From assembly GCA_902557705.1 (NCBI GenBank), contig CACEBI010000001.1, positions 24,001-88,000 of the forward strand: 64,000 nucleotides of DNA, in the 5' to 3' direction. Each line of letters begins with the position of its first letter. The first letter of the stretch is position 1. Shown one piece after another: positions 8,983 through 16,960 of the stretch. The translations under genes were made by a program, and so were the position numbers. This stretch comes from an uncultured SAR86 cluster bacterium. GTDB taxonomy: Bacteria > Pseudomonadota > Gammaproteobacteria > Magnimaribacterales > D2472. The notes under the pieces were generated by a model. The model worked only from the letters and a program-made list of their open reading frames with translations. It ran no database searches and was not told where the DNA came from.

Positions 8983-9597
8983 TTATTCTCCTAAGGTTAT
9001 AGCTTTTTGGAATGCTGGTCTTGCTTCAATGCGAGCTACATAATTTTTTATATGCTCCATCTCATTAGACACACATCCCAATCTATTAGCCATAAAGCAT
9101 GAATGACCAAGCATAAGATCAGCAGCAGAAAAATTACCAACCAAGTAATCTTTATCTGCAAGATTTTCATTAACAGGACCAAGAGATTTAGTTATTAGGT
9201 TTTGCGCTTGCTTTAAAACATTCTCATCTCGTCTATCCGGCGGCAAAAGAATTGTTTGTACTACGACCTGATTCATTGGAGGCATGACCATACCTTCACA
9301 ATAATGAAACCATTGCAGATAATATGGAAACTCTTCAGAATCTGAATTCGGTTTAAGTCCACCGTCTTTATGACGCTCAAGGATATATTGAATAATGGCT
9401 CCAGATTCAAATATAGAAATATCACCATCCTCAAGAACTGGCACTCTGCCCAGTGCATGTCTAGATCTATGTTCCGGTGATTTCAAACCTTCTTTTGTAA
9501 AAGGCATGATATTTACATCATAATCTAGCCCTAATTCTTCTAGTAGCCAAACCACTCTTCCAGCCCTAGTACCTGGTGTAAAATGAACTTTTAACAT
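8983..9597 (-). CDS. Glutathione S-transferase, copy 1 of a tandem pair
   Basis: A 204-residue GST. The N-terminal thioredoxin-fold domain (residues 1-80) has FTPGTRAGRVVWLLEELGL, the cis-Pro motif GRVPVLED and the glutathione-binding IFESGAIIQY (ES). The C-terminal helical domain has NFSAADLMLG, the SxAD capping motif. It would act in the cytosol, conjugating or removing glutathione on a substrate of this pathway. By my count it differs from copy 2 at about 24 of 204 positions, so it is a recent duplicate. A strong AGGAGG site precedes its ATG. The 52-base gap upstream holds part of a dehalogenase remnant. Confidence 0.92.
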   Translation of the reverse strand: MLKVHFTPGTRAGRVVWLLEELGLDYDVNIMPFTKEGLKSPEHRSRHALGRVPVLEDGDISIFESGAIIQYILERHKDGGLKPNSDSEEFPYYLQWFHYCEGMVMPPMNQVVVQTILLPPDRRDENVLKQAQNLITKSLGPVNENLADKDYLVGNFSAADLMLGHSCFMANRLGCVSNEMEHIKNYVARIEARPAFQKAITLGE

Positions 9598-9621
9598 AGT
9601 ATCCTCCTTGTTTCTATTAAA

Positions 9622-9708
9622 TCACTCTTCTACAAAATTAATTGGTACATTAGATAGTAACTGTCCTTTTCTTCATTGAACGAAATGACCACCACCGATA
9701 AATTTTAT
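9622..9708 (-). pseudogene. Decayed C-terminus of a second haloalkane dehalogenase-like gene
   Basis: Read on the minus strand in a frame different from the overlapping GST copy 2, this stretch gives IKFIGGGHFVQ, then TGA, then RKGQLLSNVPINFVEE and a final TGA. The intact dehalogenase of this operon ends IGGGHFFQW then [16 protein letters not shown] and stop. The two align without gaps to the same stop position. The internal TGA replaces a conserved Trp codon (TGG to TGA). The rest of the gene is gone. The simplest reading is a tandem duplication of a dehalogenase-GST unit followed by deletion. The alignment is direct observation; the history is inference. Confidence 0.8.
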
Positions 9709-10330
9709 GGAAAAATGTTTCACCCATTGATATAGCTTTTTGAAATGCTGGTCTTGCTTCAATACGAGCTACATAATTTTTTATGTGCTCCATCTCATCA
9801 GGAACACACCCCAATCTATTAGCCATAAAGCATGAATGACCAAGCATAAGATCAGCAGCAGAGAAATCACCAATTAAATAGTCTTTGCCCTCAAGATTCT
9901 TATTTACAGGCCCCAATGATTTAGTTAATAGATTTTTAGCTTGTTTTAAGACATTTTTATCTCTTCTATTAGATGGCAATAGAATAGCTTGAACTACAAT
10001 TTGATTCATTGGAGGCATAACCATCCCCTCACAGTAATGAAACCATTGTAGATAATATGGAAACTCTTCAGAACTAACATCGGGCTTTAAACCACCGTCT
10101 TTATGTCGTTCAAGAACATATTGAATGATGGCTCCAGATTCAAATATTGATATATCGCCATCCTCTAGAACCGGAACCCTTCCAAGAGCATGACGCGCTT
10201 TATGTTCTGGGGACTTAAGACCTTTTTTGGTAAAAGGCATGATATTCACATCATAATCTAACCCTAATTCCTCTAGCAGCCAAACCACTCTTCCTGCTCG
10301 CGTACCTGGTGTAAAGTGAATTTTTAACAT
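9650..10330 (-). CDS. Glutathione S-transferase, copy 2 with a new C-terminal tail
   Basis: A 226-residue GST. Residues 1-204 are nearly the same as copy 1, with the same FTPGTRAGRVVWLLEEL, GRVPVLED, IFESGAI and FSAADLMLG motifs, and presumably the same chemistry. Where copy 1 stops after ITLGE, this copy reads on after ISMGE through about 22 further residues (TFFHKIYRWW, then SFRSMKKRTVTI). That tail is the dehalogenase remnant read in another frame. It lies 11 bases after the YfcG-like GST. Whether the basic, Trp-rich tail matters for folding is unknown. Confidence 0.9.
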   Translation of the reverse strand: MLKIHFTPGTRAGRVVWLLEELGLDYDVNIMPFTKKGLKSPEHKARHALGRVPVLEDGDISIFESGAIIQYVLERHKDGGLKPDVSSEEFPYYLQWFHYCEGMVMPPMNQIVVQAILLPSNRRDKNVLKQAKNLLTKSLGPVNKNLEGKDYLIGDFSAADLMLGHSCFMANRLGCVPDEMEHIKNYVARIEARPAFQKAISMGETFFHKIYRWWSFRSMKKRTVTI

Positions 10331-10341
10331 AAGGTTCTTTC

Positions 10342-11025
10342 TTATTTTTTTACCATTTTTTCCGCGTTTTTTATAAATTCCTTTTCATCTTTTTCATTTT
10401 TTAAGATACTTTCTCTACTTACTGGAACTTTAGTTCCTTGAATCATTCCTGGCTGCTCATACATTCTATTTTTCCAATCTTCTAAATGAGTTAGTCCATC
10501 AATTGATACACCCGACCAATTATGGGTTCTAACCCAGCACCAGTTAGCAATGTCTGCAATCGAATATTCTCCTGCCAGCCATTCATTGTCAGCTAAATGG
10601 GTATCTAAAACTTCAAAAAGACGCCTTGATTCATTTTGATATCTATCTATAGCTGGCTGAATTTTTTCAGGAAAGTACCTAAAAAAAACATTTGCTTGAC
10701 CCATCATTGGACCAATACCACCCATTTGGAACATAAGCCATTCAGTTACTTTTGCTCTTCCTTTATCATCATTTGGGATAAGCTTGCCTGCCTTTTCTGC
10801 AAGATAGAGCATTATTGCACCAGACTCAAAGATCGAAAGGTCATCATTATCAGTATCTACAATAGCTGGGATTCTGCCATTGGGACTAATCTTTAAAAAT
10901 TCAGGTTTTTTTTGCTCACCTTCAGCAAGGTTTACTGAATGAACTTCGTAGGGCATCTCTAATGCTTCTAATAAGCATGAAACTTTATGACCGTTAGGTG
11001 TTGAGGCTGTATATAAATGAATCAT
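10342..11025 (-). CDS. YfcG/YghU-like glutathione transferase (disulfide reductase type)
   Basis: A 227-residue GST of the Nu/YfcG type. The N-terminus [20 protein letters not shown] matches the TPNGHK active-site loop of E. coli YfcG. It is followed by [28 protein letters not shown] and [16 protein letters not shown], a close family match. The C-terminal [10 protein letters not shown] is the usual capping motif. YfcG-type enzymes bind two GSH or GSSG and reduce disulfides rather than conjugating electrophiles. Here it could regenerate free thiol or release a product from a glutathione adduct. It lies 5 bases after the dehalogenase gene and is a different GST class from its two downstream neighbours. 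Confidence 0.9.
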   Translation of the reverse strand: MIHLYTASTPNGHKVSCLLEALEMPYEVHSVNLAEGEQKKPEFLKISPNGRIPAIVDTDNDDLSIFESGAIMLYLAEKAGKLIPNDDKGRAKVTEWLMFQMGGIGPMMGQANVFFRYFPEKIQPAIDRYQNESRRLFEVLDTHLADNEWLAGEYSIADIANWCWVRTHNWSGVSIDGLTHLEDWKNRMYEQPGMIQGTKVPVSRESILKNEKDEKEFIKNAEKMVKK

Positions 11026-11030
11026 AAAAA

Positions 11031-12098
11031 TTACCCTTTAATGAAATCTATTAATATCTTAGATAGTGGTTTTGCTTTAGTCCATTGAAAAAAATGACCT
11101 CCGCCAATATGAGGAGCACTTTTTGCATTTGGAGCCATTCTCAGAACATCTCTCTCAGCACCATTTGTTACAGGATCATTACCTGCAAAAACAGCTAAAA
11201 AAGGTTTATTGGAGGTTTTAAAAAACTCTCTTGCTTTTCTCTGAGCATCTAAAGACTGGTCAGGTATCATTGGAACTTGGCTTGGCATTGCCCTAGGACC
11301 CATTTTATATGATGGGTTGGGGAAGGGTGCCTCATAAGCTTTCATTAAATTAGTATAAAACGGTGATATTTTTTCAAGTCCTATCTTTTGTAACAGAATA
11401 TGGATATATGCTTTGACCGGAGATTTCCTAAACTGACTCTCCATTTGAAAGGAGTTAATTAAACCAATTGGAAGATTTTTTGAATCCCAGGTAAATTTTT
11501 GCCAGTACATAAATTTTGTTGCCATATGTTTATTTTTATCCATTTTGCTAACTTCTTTGATCATTCCAAAGAAGCTTATCTTTTTATTAGATGCCCTAAA
11601 CTCATTTACTTCATCTATAATTTCTTGAGGAGCATCAGGGTTATACGGAAGACCTGTATTACCCATAGCAATTTTTGTAAATCTATCGGGGTCCGCAGCT
11701 ACCATTCTAAGACCAATTAATCCCCCCCAATCTTGTCCAAAAAAAGTTAAATTTTGAAAATCATTTTTCTTTAACCACTCTCCCATCCAATCAACTTGGT
11801 TTTGATAAGAATAGTCCTCCCTTGCAGCTGGCTTATCCGACTTACCGTAACCAACTAAGTCAGGAGCTATAACTCTTATTCCCGCTTCGGTTAGAAATGG
11901 AATCATTCTAGAATAAAGATAGCTCCATACTGGCTGACCATGCATTGCCAGCAAAATGGGACCATCTTTAGGACCTTCATCAATATGATGAATTCTTAGG
12001 ATAGTTCCATCCTTAGTTTCTATATTTGTATAAATCGGCTCAAAGGGATAATCTTTGATATTCTCAAAACATGAATCTGGTGTTCTTAGAACTTTCAT
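11031..12098 (-). CDS. Haloalkane dehalogenase-like alpha/beta hydrolase (HLD-I type)
   Basis: A 355-residue alpha/beta hydrolase resembling DhlA. The N-terminus has [23 protein letters not shown] gives nucleophile Asp123 with adjacent halide-binding-type Trp124; VFAGNDPV is a likely acid; GGGHFFQ gives His335. These enzymes hydrolyse a carbon-halogen bond to an alcohol. Two differences stand out: the HGEP motif of DhlA is HGQP here (Gln55), and the cap region is longer, so the natural substrate may differ and dehalogenase activity is not assured. First gene of the operon, divergent from lysR, with a GGGGG-rich site upstream of the ATG. Confidence 0.85.
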   Translation of the reverse strand: MKVLRTPDSCFENIKDYPFEPIYTNIETKDGTILRIHHIDEGPKDGPILLAMHGQPVWSYLYSRMIPFLTEAGIRVIAPDLVGYGKSDKPAAREDYSYQNQVDWMGEWLKKNDFQNLTFFGQDWGGLIGLRMVAADPDRFTKIAMGNTGLPYNPDAPQEIIDEVNEFRASNKKISFFGMIKEVSKMDKNKHMATKFMYWQKFTWDSKNLPIGLINSFQMESQFRKSPVKAYIHILLQKIGLEKISPFYTNLMKAYEAPFPNPSYKMGPRAMPSQVPMIPDQSLDAQRKAREFFKTSNKPFLAVFAGNDPVTNGAERDVLRMAPNAKSAPHIGGGHFFQWTKAKPLSKILIDFIKG

Positions 12099-12116
12099 TT
12101 ATTTTTTCAACCCCCT

Positions 12117-12137
12117 ATTAGATTTAAAAAGTCTAAT
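12117..12137. promoter_or_regulatory. Inverted repeat over the -10 region of the catabolic operon
   Basis: ATTAGA (12117-12122) and TCTAAT (12132-12137) form a 6-bp inverted repeat with a 9-base spacer. It overlaps the predicted -10 and start of the dehalogenase transcript, so it may be an operator or a second regulator half-site. The DNA is AT-rich, so a chance origin is possible. Confidence 0.3.
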
Positions 12138-12164
12138 ATAAAAATTAGCGACTTGATATAACAA
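12136..12164 (-). promoter_or_regulatory. Predicted sigma-70 promoter of the catabolic operon
   Basis: On the minus strand, TTGTTA (-35, 12159-12164) is followed after 17 bases by TTATAT (12136-12141), or after 18 by TATATT. It would start transcription near 12129, about 30 bases before the dehalogenase ATG. Confidence 0.5.
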
Positions 12165-12174
12165 AAATAAGCTT

Positions 12175-12196
12175 ATATGTTGATTATATTTAATCA
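12175..12196. promoter_or_regulatory. Candidate LysR-type regulator box
   Basis: Two overlapping dyads lie here: ATAT-N7-ATAT (12175-12189), which fits the T-N11-A rule, and TGATTA-TATT-TAATCA (12181-12196), a perfect inverted repeat. The site is centred about 55 bases upstream of the predicted start of the catabolic operon and covers the -35 of lysR. That is the usual arrangement for activation of the target and autorepression. Confidence 0.55.
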
Positions 12197-12209
12197 CCCA
12201 TAGTATATT
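12180..12209 (+). promoter_or_regulatory. Predicted lysR promoter
   Basis: TTGATT (-35, 12180-12185), an 18-base spacer and TATATT (-10, 12204-12209) lie upstream of the LysR ATG at 12241. The -35 is inside the candidate LysR box, as expected for autoregulation. Confidence 0.45.
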
Positions 12210-12240
12210 GTGCTCATATTTAAACAATTAGATTAAATAA

Positions 12241-13134
12241 ATGCTTGATTGGGGAAATTTAGAATATTTTATCTCGTGTGCAAATCATGGCACCTTGAGT
12301 GGTTGTGCTAAAGAAATGGGCGTTAACCACTCTACCGTTTCCAGGAAAATTGAAAAACTTGAAAAAGAATTAGCCATCAAATTATTTGAAAGAAGAAATT
12401 CAGGGTATGCGTTAACAGTTCACGGTAAAGATTTATACAAAGAAGTCCAAAAAATTGATTTTAAAATCTCAGCATTAAAAGAAAGATTTATACCCAATCC
12501 TGATTTAATGGATGGAAAGCTGGTAATCTACAAACAGGGCGAGGGTGGCAACAATATGACTAATATTATTACCAAACTTAGAAAGAATTTCCCTAACCTC
12601 AATATTCATATAATGAATCATTCTGATTCAAGTGACCTTACTACAGAAATGTATGACATTGGATTTGTCGGAACTACTAATCCTCCTGAAGATTCAATAG
12701 CAACTTTGCTTGGTGAATTAAATATGCATATATATGGAAGCAAAGAATACTTTAAGAAAGTCAAAAATATTGATGATTTTGAATGGGTAACGTATATAAG
12801 AAAAGATCAAGCAGATACCAATTTTGTAGTTAATAGTTTTTTTCAAAATCCAAATATAATAATTTCTTCAAACTCCTATCAAGACGCACACGCATTCGTA
12901 TCCTCAGGAAATGGGGTTACTTTTCTGACAGACTTAGATGGTGATAATGACCCCAGATTGGTTCCATTTAAAAAAGAAGATTACTCATTTAAGATTGGTT
13001 TTTATTTAATACAACATGAACTTTCTAGATCAAATCCTATTGTTAGAGCAGTAAAACAAACTGTATTAGAAAATATAGAAGAGCTTTTAAAGGGTACTAA
13101 TTTCGTAGCAGCTAGTAGCCTAAAAAAGAACTAA
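12241..13134 (+). CDS. LysR-family transcriptional regulator
   Basis: A 297-residue LysR-type regulator. The winged helix-turn-helix is at residues 1-60 (LEYFISCANHGTLSGCAKEM, then NHSTVSRKIEKLEKEL and KLFERRNSGYALT), followed by a periplasmic-binding-protein-like effector domain. It is divergent from the dehalogenase operon and is followed, 123 bases on, by a TonB receptor. LysR-type boxes lie on both sides of the gene. It probably senses a pathway metabolite and activates both transcription units. The effector cannot be predicted from sequence. Confidence 0.93.
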   Translation: MLDWGNLEYFISCANHGTLSGCAKEMGVNHSTVSRKIEKLEKELAIKLFERRNSGYALTVHGKDLYKEVQKIDFKISALKERFIPNPDLMDGKLVIYKQGEGGNNMTNIITKLRKNFPNLNIHIMNHSDSSDLTTEMYDIGFVGTTNPPEDSIATLLGELNMHIYGSKEYFKKVKNIDDFEWVTYIRKDQADTNFVVNSFFQNPNIIISSNSYQDAHAFVSSGNGVTFLTDLDGDNDPRLVPFKKEDYSFKIGFYLIQHELSRSNPIVRAVKQTVLENIEELLKGTNFVAASSLKKN

Positions 13135-13168
13135 ATTTTATACATAACTATACTGTTGGATAATTCTC

Positions 13169-13183
13169 ATACTCTGATAGTAT
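13169..13183. promoter_or_regulatory. LysR box ATAC-N7-GTAT before the TonB receptor
   Basis: The dyad ATAC TCTGATA GTAT is an exact match to the classical ATAC-N7-GTAT (T-N11-A) recognition motif. Its centre lies about 65 bases upstream of the predicted TonB-receptor transcript start, the standard activation position. The regulator encoded just upstream is the obvious candidate to bind it. Confidence 0.6.
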
Positions 13184-13205
13184 ACGAACAAAGTTATTGT
13201 TTAAT

Positions 13206-13234
13206 TTGTGATATCTTTTTAAGTTGAATAGATA
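13206..13234 (+). promoter_or_regulatory. Predicted promoter of the TonB receptor gene
   Basis: TTGTGA (13206-13211), a 17-base spacer and TAGATA (13229-13234) lie upstream of the AGGGGGAC ribosome site and ATG 13258. The match is moderate, as expected for an activator-dependent promoter. Confidence 0.45.
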
Positions 13235-13257
13235 AAAGTCTACAGGGGGACTATAGA

Positions 13258-15687
13258 ATGAAAAATTTTTTTAGCACAGTGATGTTTTTTGGTGTTCTTT
13301 TTGCACCTTTAAGTCTAATTTCTCAAGATTCAGGTGGAATTGAAGAAGTAATTGTTTCAGCAACAAAAACTGAAGCAAATGCTCAAGATATTCCAATGGT
13401 GGTTGATGTTTTGACTGCTTCTCAAATTGAAGATATGAATATTACAACTGCAAGAGATATTGACTCTGCATTACCAACGTTAATCATTAATTATAACGTT
13501 GATCCATTTAATGCATCTATGAGAATAAGAGGTATTGGAACCAGTCAAAGTGATGCATCCTTAGAGTCTGATGTAGCACTTGTTGTAGATGGAGTCTATC
13601 TTAACAAAACAGGTTTAGGATTAAATGATCTTATAGATATTGAAAGAATTGAAGTCCTTCAAGGTCCTCAAGGTACCTTATATGGTAAGAACTCAAATGC
13701 AGGTGTTGTTAATATAACGACAAAAACACCAAGGCCTGGTGATTCAGACGGTTTTGTTCATTATGAAAGTGGCGATTTTAATTCAACAAGAGTAACCTCA
13801 GCGATGAGTTTTGGCCTTTCAGATTCTACCGCCATTAGATTAAGTGCAAATGTAAATGAGTCAGATGGCTATATGACAAACATGGTTGATGGTCAGCCTG
13901 CAAATGGTGTTGATGATTCAGTGATTGGGTTAAAGATTTATCATGAAAATGAAAAACTTAGTTATGTATTTTCTCATTCAGATGTTTCAAAAAAATCTAC
14001 ATGTTGTGCTGTAGATAGTGTGCCAACATCTTCACAGGTAGCAATTGGAATTCCTTTATTGGGAAGAACTCCATCAGATAACGATTATACAAATTATAAG
14101 TACGCAACTTCACCAGGGACGCCTAATTTTAATTTAGATTCAACATTAACATCTCTCAAAGTTGATCAAGAAAGAGAAAACGGAACTCTAACTTATATCA
14201 TTGCGAGGAATAAATACGATGCATTTAGGCATTGGGATGCAGATTTTACATCCCTTGACATGCTTACACTTAAGAGAAATATGCCAGGTAAGTCATTAAC
14301 TAATGAATTAAGATTTAGTTCAAACATGATGGGCAACAAAGAATATACAGTTGGGTTATTTTTCCTTGATGCTGAATATGGAGAGTCAGGCGGTTATCCA
14401 AATAAAGCTGCAATTGAAGTTGGTCCTGATTTTTCACCTGTTTGGGGAACATGGTTTACACAACTTAGTACTCAGGCTCAACAGTTAGGAGCTTTAGCCG
14501 CAGCAGGTGCTGCCTCACCTGCACAATTAGCTGCACTTCAGGGACTTCAAGCAGCTCTTCCAGGTGTTGGTGGTTTTTTTGCAACAACAGAGGCTGGAGA
14601 TCAGATTGCTCAAGACATGATGTGGTCTGACGAAACAGCGGCTATCTTTGGAAGAATGACAGTTCATGTTTCTGATACTTTCAGATACACAATTGGCGCT
14701 AGATATACTACAGAAGAAAAAGATGCTGATTTATATGCTCAAGCTTTATTGGGTGGAGCTGTAAGTCCTACCTTGGCTGGTTTATTAGGTAATCCTGCTA
14801 TTGTTGGTCTTCCAAGACAGGCTGTGCTTGGCAATGCTTGGCCATTTAGTGGTTTCTTACAAAATGTAGATAACAATTTTTCAAGATCTGATAGCGCAAC
14901 AACATGGTCGTTCAGCGTTCAAAAAGATCTTTCAGATGATGTAATGCTTTATGCAGCCGCTGCAACTGGTTACAAAGCTGGTGGTTTTAACTCTACCTCT
15001 GGTGATACAGGCGATATGAGAGCTTTTGATAAGACTGAAACAACTAATTTTGAAGTTGGTATTAAATCAAGATTAATGAACAATAAAGTTCAGCTTAACG
15101 CTACTGCTTTTTCAATGGACACAGATGGCCAACATTACATTACACAAAGTCCAACAGGTACTGGAACTATTGTTGGAAATGCAACCGAGACAGCAGAGAG
15201 ACTAGGGTTTGATTTAAATATTGTTGCTAAATTAACATCAAATCTGACTTTAAATATGTCATATTTTACTGTTGATGATGGCTCCCCAGATATCCTATCT
15301 AATGCTGCAGCAAGGTTAACTCCTGATGATGCATATACGATTGGACTTTCTCATAATTTCCCTCTAGGAAATGGAAATATGTTCTCAAGAGTTGATTATT
15401 CATATGATGGCCCATACGAATACTCTTCAGCTCCAATGCTCTCACCACAATGGCAAGCTCAATTACCAGCTGCCTACCCAGAGCTTGCAGAGAAAGAAGA
15501 TCAAGAATTTTTAAACTATAAAATTGGTTGGAGAAATGATTCATGGGAACTTGCTTATTCAGTTAAAAATGCAACCGACAACAATTATGTTAGGTTAGTA
15601 TTAATAGCAAGCGGAATAAGTGGAGTTAATGGAATGACTATGGGTGCACCTGAAACTCATAGCTTTAGTGTTAAATATAACTTCTAA
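13258..15687 (+). CDS. TonB-dependent outer-membrane receptor
   Basis: An 809-residue outer-membrane transporter. A signal peptide (about 1-22, ending near LISQ) is followed by the TonB-box-like EEVIVSATK, the plug domain (RIRGIGTSQ, then VLQGPQGTLYGKNSNAGVVNI) and a 22-strand barrel ending in Phe (FSVKYNF). Two Ala/Leu/Gln-rich stretches at about residues 403-440 and 500-530 look like surface-loop insertions. It would bring a scarce substrate into the periplasm using TonB energy. It follows the LysR gene and carries a LysR box in its promoter, so its ligand may be the substrate of the dehalogenase/GST operon. The ligand is unknown. Confidence 0.95.
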   Translation: MKNFFSTVMFFGVLFAPLSLISQDSGGIEEVIVSATKTEANAQDIPMVVDVLTASQIEDMNITTARDIDSALPTLIINYNVDPFNASMRIRGIGTSQSDASLESDVALVVDGVYLNKTGLGLNDLIDIERIEVLQGPQGTLYGKNSNAGVVNITTKTPRPGDSDGFVHYESGDFNSTRVTSAMSFGLSDSTAIRLSANVNESDGYMTNMVDGQPANGVDDSVIGLKIYHENEKLSYVFSHSDVSKKSTCCAVDSVPTSSQVAIGIPLLGRTPSDNDYTNYKYATSPGTPNFNLDSTLTSLKVDQERENGTLTYIIARNKYDAFRHWDADFTSLDMLTLKRNMPGKSLTNELRFSSNMMGNKEYTVGLFFLDAEYGESGGYPNKAAIEVGPDFSPVWGTWFTQLSTQAQQLGALAAAGAASPAQLAALQGLQAALPGVGGFFATTEAGDQIAQDMMWSDETAAIFGRMTVHVSDTFRYTIGARYTTEEKDADLYAQALLGGAVSPTLAGLLGNPAIVGLPRQAVLGNAWPFSGFLQNVDNNFSRSDSATTWSFSVQKDLSDDVMLYAAAATGYKAGGFNSTSGDTGDMRAFDKTETTNFEVGIKSRLMNNKVQLNATAFSMDTDGQHYITQSPTGTGTIVGNATETAERLGFDLNIVAKLTSNLTLNMSYFTVDDGSPDILSNAAARLTPDDAYTIGLSHNFPLGNGNMFSRVDYSYDGPYEYSSAPMLSPQWQAQLPAAYPELAEKEDQEFLNYKIGWRNDSWELAYSVKNATDNNYVRLVLIASGISGVNGMTMGAPETHSFSVKYNF

Positions 15688-15701
15688 TTGATTAGAATAT
15701 T

Positions 15702-15729
15702 AAAAAAGGGAGCTCATGCTCCCTTTTTT
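15702..15729. terminator. Bidirectional intrinsic terminator
   Basis: AAAAAAGGGAGC and GCTCCCTTTTTT form a 12-bp stem with loop TCAT, flanked by A and T runs. It ends the TonB-receptor transcript and, read on the other strand, the acyl-CoA dehydrogenase transcript. Confidence 0.9.
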
Positions 15730-15745
15730 ATTATGTATCTAAAAT

Positions 15746-16960
15746 CTAACCCGACAATGATCTTATGGTAAGTTTTGCCAACTGCGACATATGAACTTCA
15801 TCTGGACCATCTGCAATTCTACAAAATCTGCTTGTAGTAAATATATGAGCTAACGGAGTATCCTGAGACACGCCCATGCCTCCAAATATCTGTATTGCTC
15901 TGCTAGAGACATCTTCACACATTTTTGGCGCTACTATTTTTAACATTGAGATGTAATCTCTTGCAGCATCAATTCCATATTTATCCATTTTTTCAGCAGC
16001 AGATAAAACAAGTAATCGACATTGCTCAATATCGCACCGACTTCTTGCTATTTCATGTTGAACACTAGTTTTCTTAATAAGAGCTTCACCAAAGGCAACT
16101 CTATTTTGCGCTCTTTCACACATGAGCTCCAAAGATCTTTGAGCCATACCAACAAACATCATCGCATATTGAAACCTTCCTGGACCAAGTCTGCCCTGAG
16201 CTATTTCAAATCCTCTTCCTTCACCTAATATAAGATTAGACACCGGAACACGAACATTTTTAAAAACAACATCACCTTCACCACCAGGAGAGTGATATTC
16301 GCCTAGAGATCTCAAGGCTCTTGTAATTGAAAATCCCTCAGCATCAGTGGGCACAATGATTGTTGAATGTTGTGTATGTCGAGAGTTCTCAGGATTTGAT
16401 TTTCCCATAACAAGCATAAATTTACATTTGGGTGAGATAACACCAGTTGTCCACCATTTTTTTCCATTTAGAACATACTCATCACCATCACGTCTAATTT
16501 CTAGTTCCATATTTGTTGCATCCGATGAAGCAACATCTGGTTCTGTCATTGCATATGCTGATCTAATTTCACCTGCTAATAATGGTTCGAGCCATTCTTT
16601 TTGTTGTTCAGGAGTTCCATATTTTGCTAATACTTCCATATTGCCTCTATCAGGGGCATTACAATTAAAGATTTGTTGTGCCCATGCAGACTTAGACATT
16701 GTTTCAAAAAGCCCTGCAATTTCTAAATTTGTTAGGCCAGGACTCCAAGGAGCATATTCTTTTGGTAAAAATAAATTCCATAGTTCTTGTTTTTTTGCTT
16801 CTTTTTTTAGATCTTCATACCAATCAGGATATTGCCAGAGGTTGTCTTGATTGCTTGTAAACTCATCATAGTCTCTTTCACGAGGATAAATATGCTCCTC
16901 CATGAATACTTCAAGTCTTTCATTTATTTCTTTTGCTTTATCACTTACTTCAAATGCCAT
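15746..16960 (-). CDS. Acyl-CoA dehydrogenase
   Basis: A 404-residue FAD-dependent acyl-CoA dehydrogenase with the usual three-part fold. The middle-domain signature YAMTEPDVASSDATN, the KWWTTG block and the C-terminal helical region with IFGGMGVSQDTPLAHIF are visible. It oxidises an acyl-CoA to the 2-enoyl-CoA and passes electrons to ETF. Length and motifs fit the FadE-like/caiA-like group acting on medium or branched acyl-CoAs, but the chain specificity is not readable. It is convergent with the TonB receptor across a shared terminator and divergent from the symporter operon. Confidence 0.93.
   Translation of the reverse strand: MAFEVSDKAKEINERLEVFMEEHIYPRERDYDEFTSNQDNLWQYPDWYEDLKKEAKKQELWNLFLPKEYAPWSPGLTNLEIAGLFETMSKSAWAQQIFNCNAPDRGNMEVLAKYGTPEQQKEWLEPLLAGEIRSAYAMTEPDVASSDATNMELEIRRDGDEYVLNGKKWWTTGVISPKCKFMLVMGKSNPENSRHTQHSTIIVPTDAEGFSITRALRSLGEYHSPGGEGDVVFKNVRVPVSNLILGEGRGFEIAQGRLGPGRFQYAMMFVGMAQRSLELMCERAQNRVAFGEALIKKTSVQHEIARSRCDIEQCRLLVLSAAEKMDKYGIDAARDYISMLKIVAPKMCEDVSSRAIQIFGGMGVSQDTPLAHIFTTSRFCRIADGPDEVHMSQLAKLTIRSLSG

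Noticed and set aside
9673..9675. TGA read as tryptophan, keeping the dehalogenase remnant in frame
   Set aside because: Other genes here use TGA as a stop, the fragment has no start and lacks most of the protein, so it is a remnant and not recoding.
2991..12098. Operon as a genomic island or mobile element
   Set aside because: No integrase, transposase, tRNA or flanking repeats are seen, and base composition looks like that of the neighbours by eye.
15299..15544. Minus-strand ORF of 81 codons inside the TonB receptor
   Set aside because: Lies wholly within a well-supported gene, has no family pattern and no ribosome site; a frame shadow.
16347..16850. 167-codon plus-strand ORF opposite the acyl-CoA dehydrogenase
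   Set aside because: Long, but entirely antisense to a clearly conserved enzyme, with Cys/Ser/Phe-rich composition typical of antisense frames.
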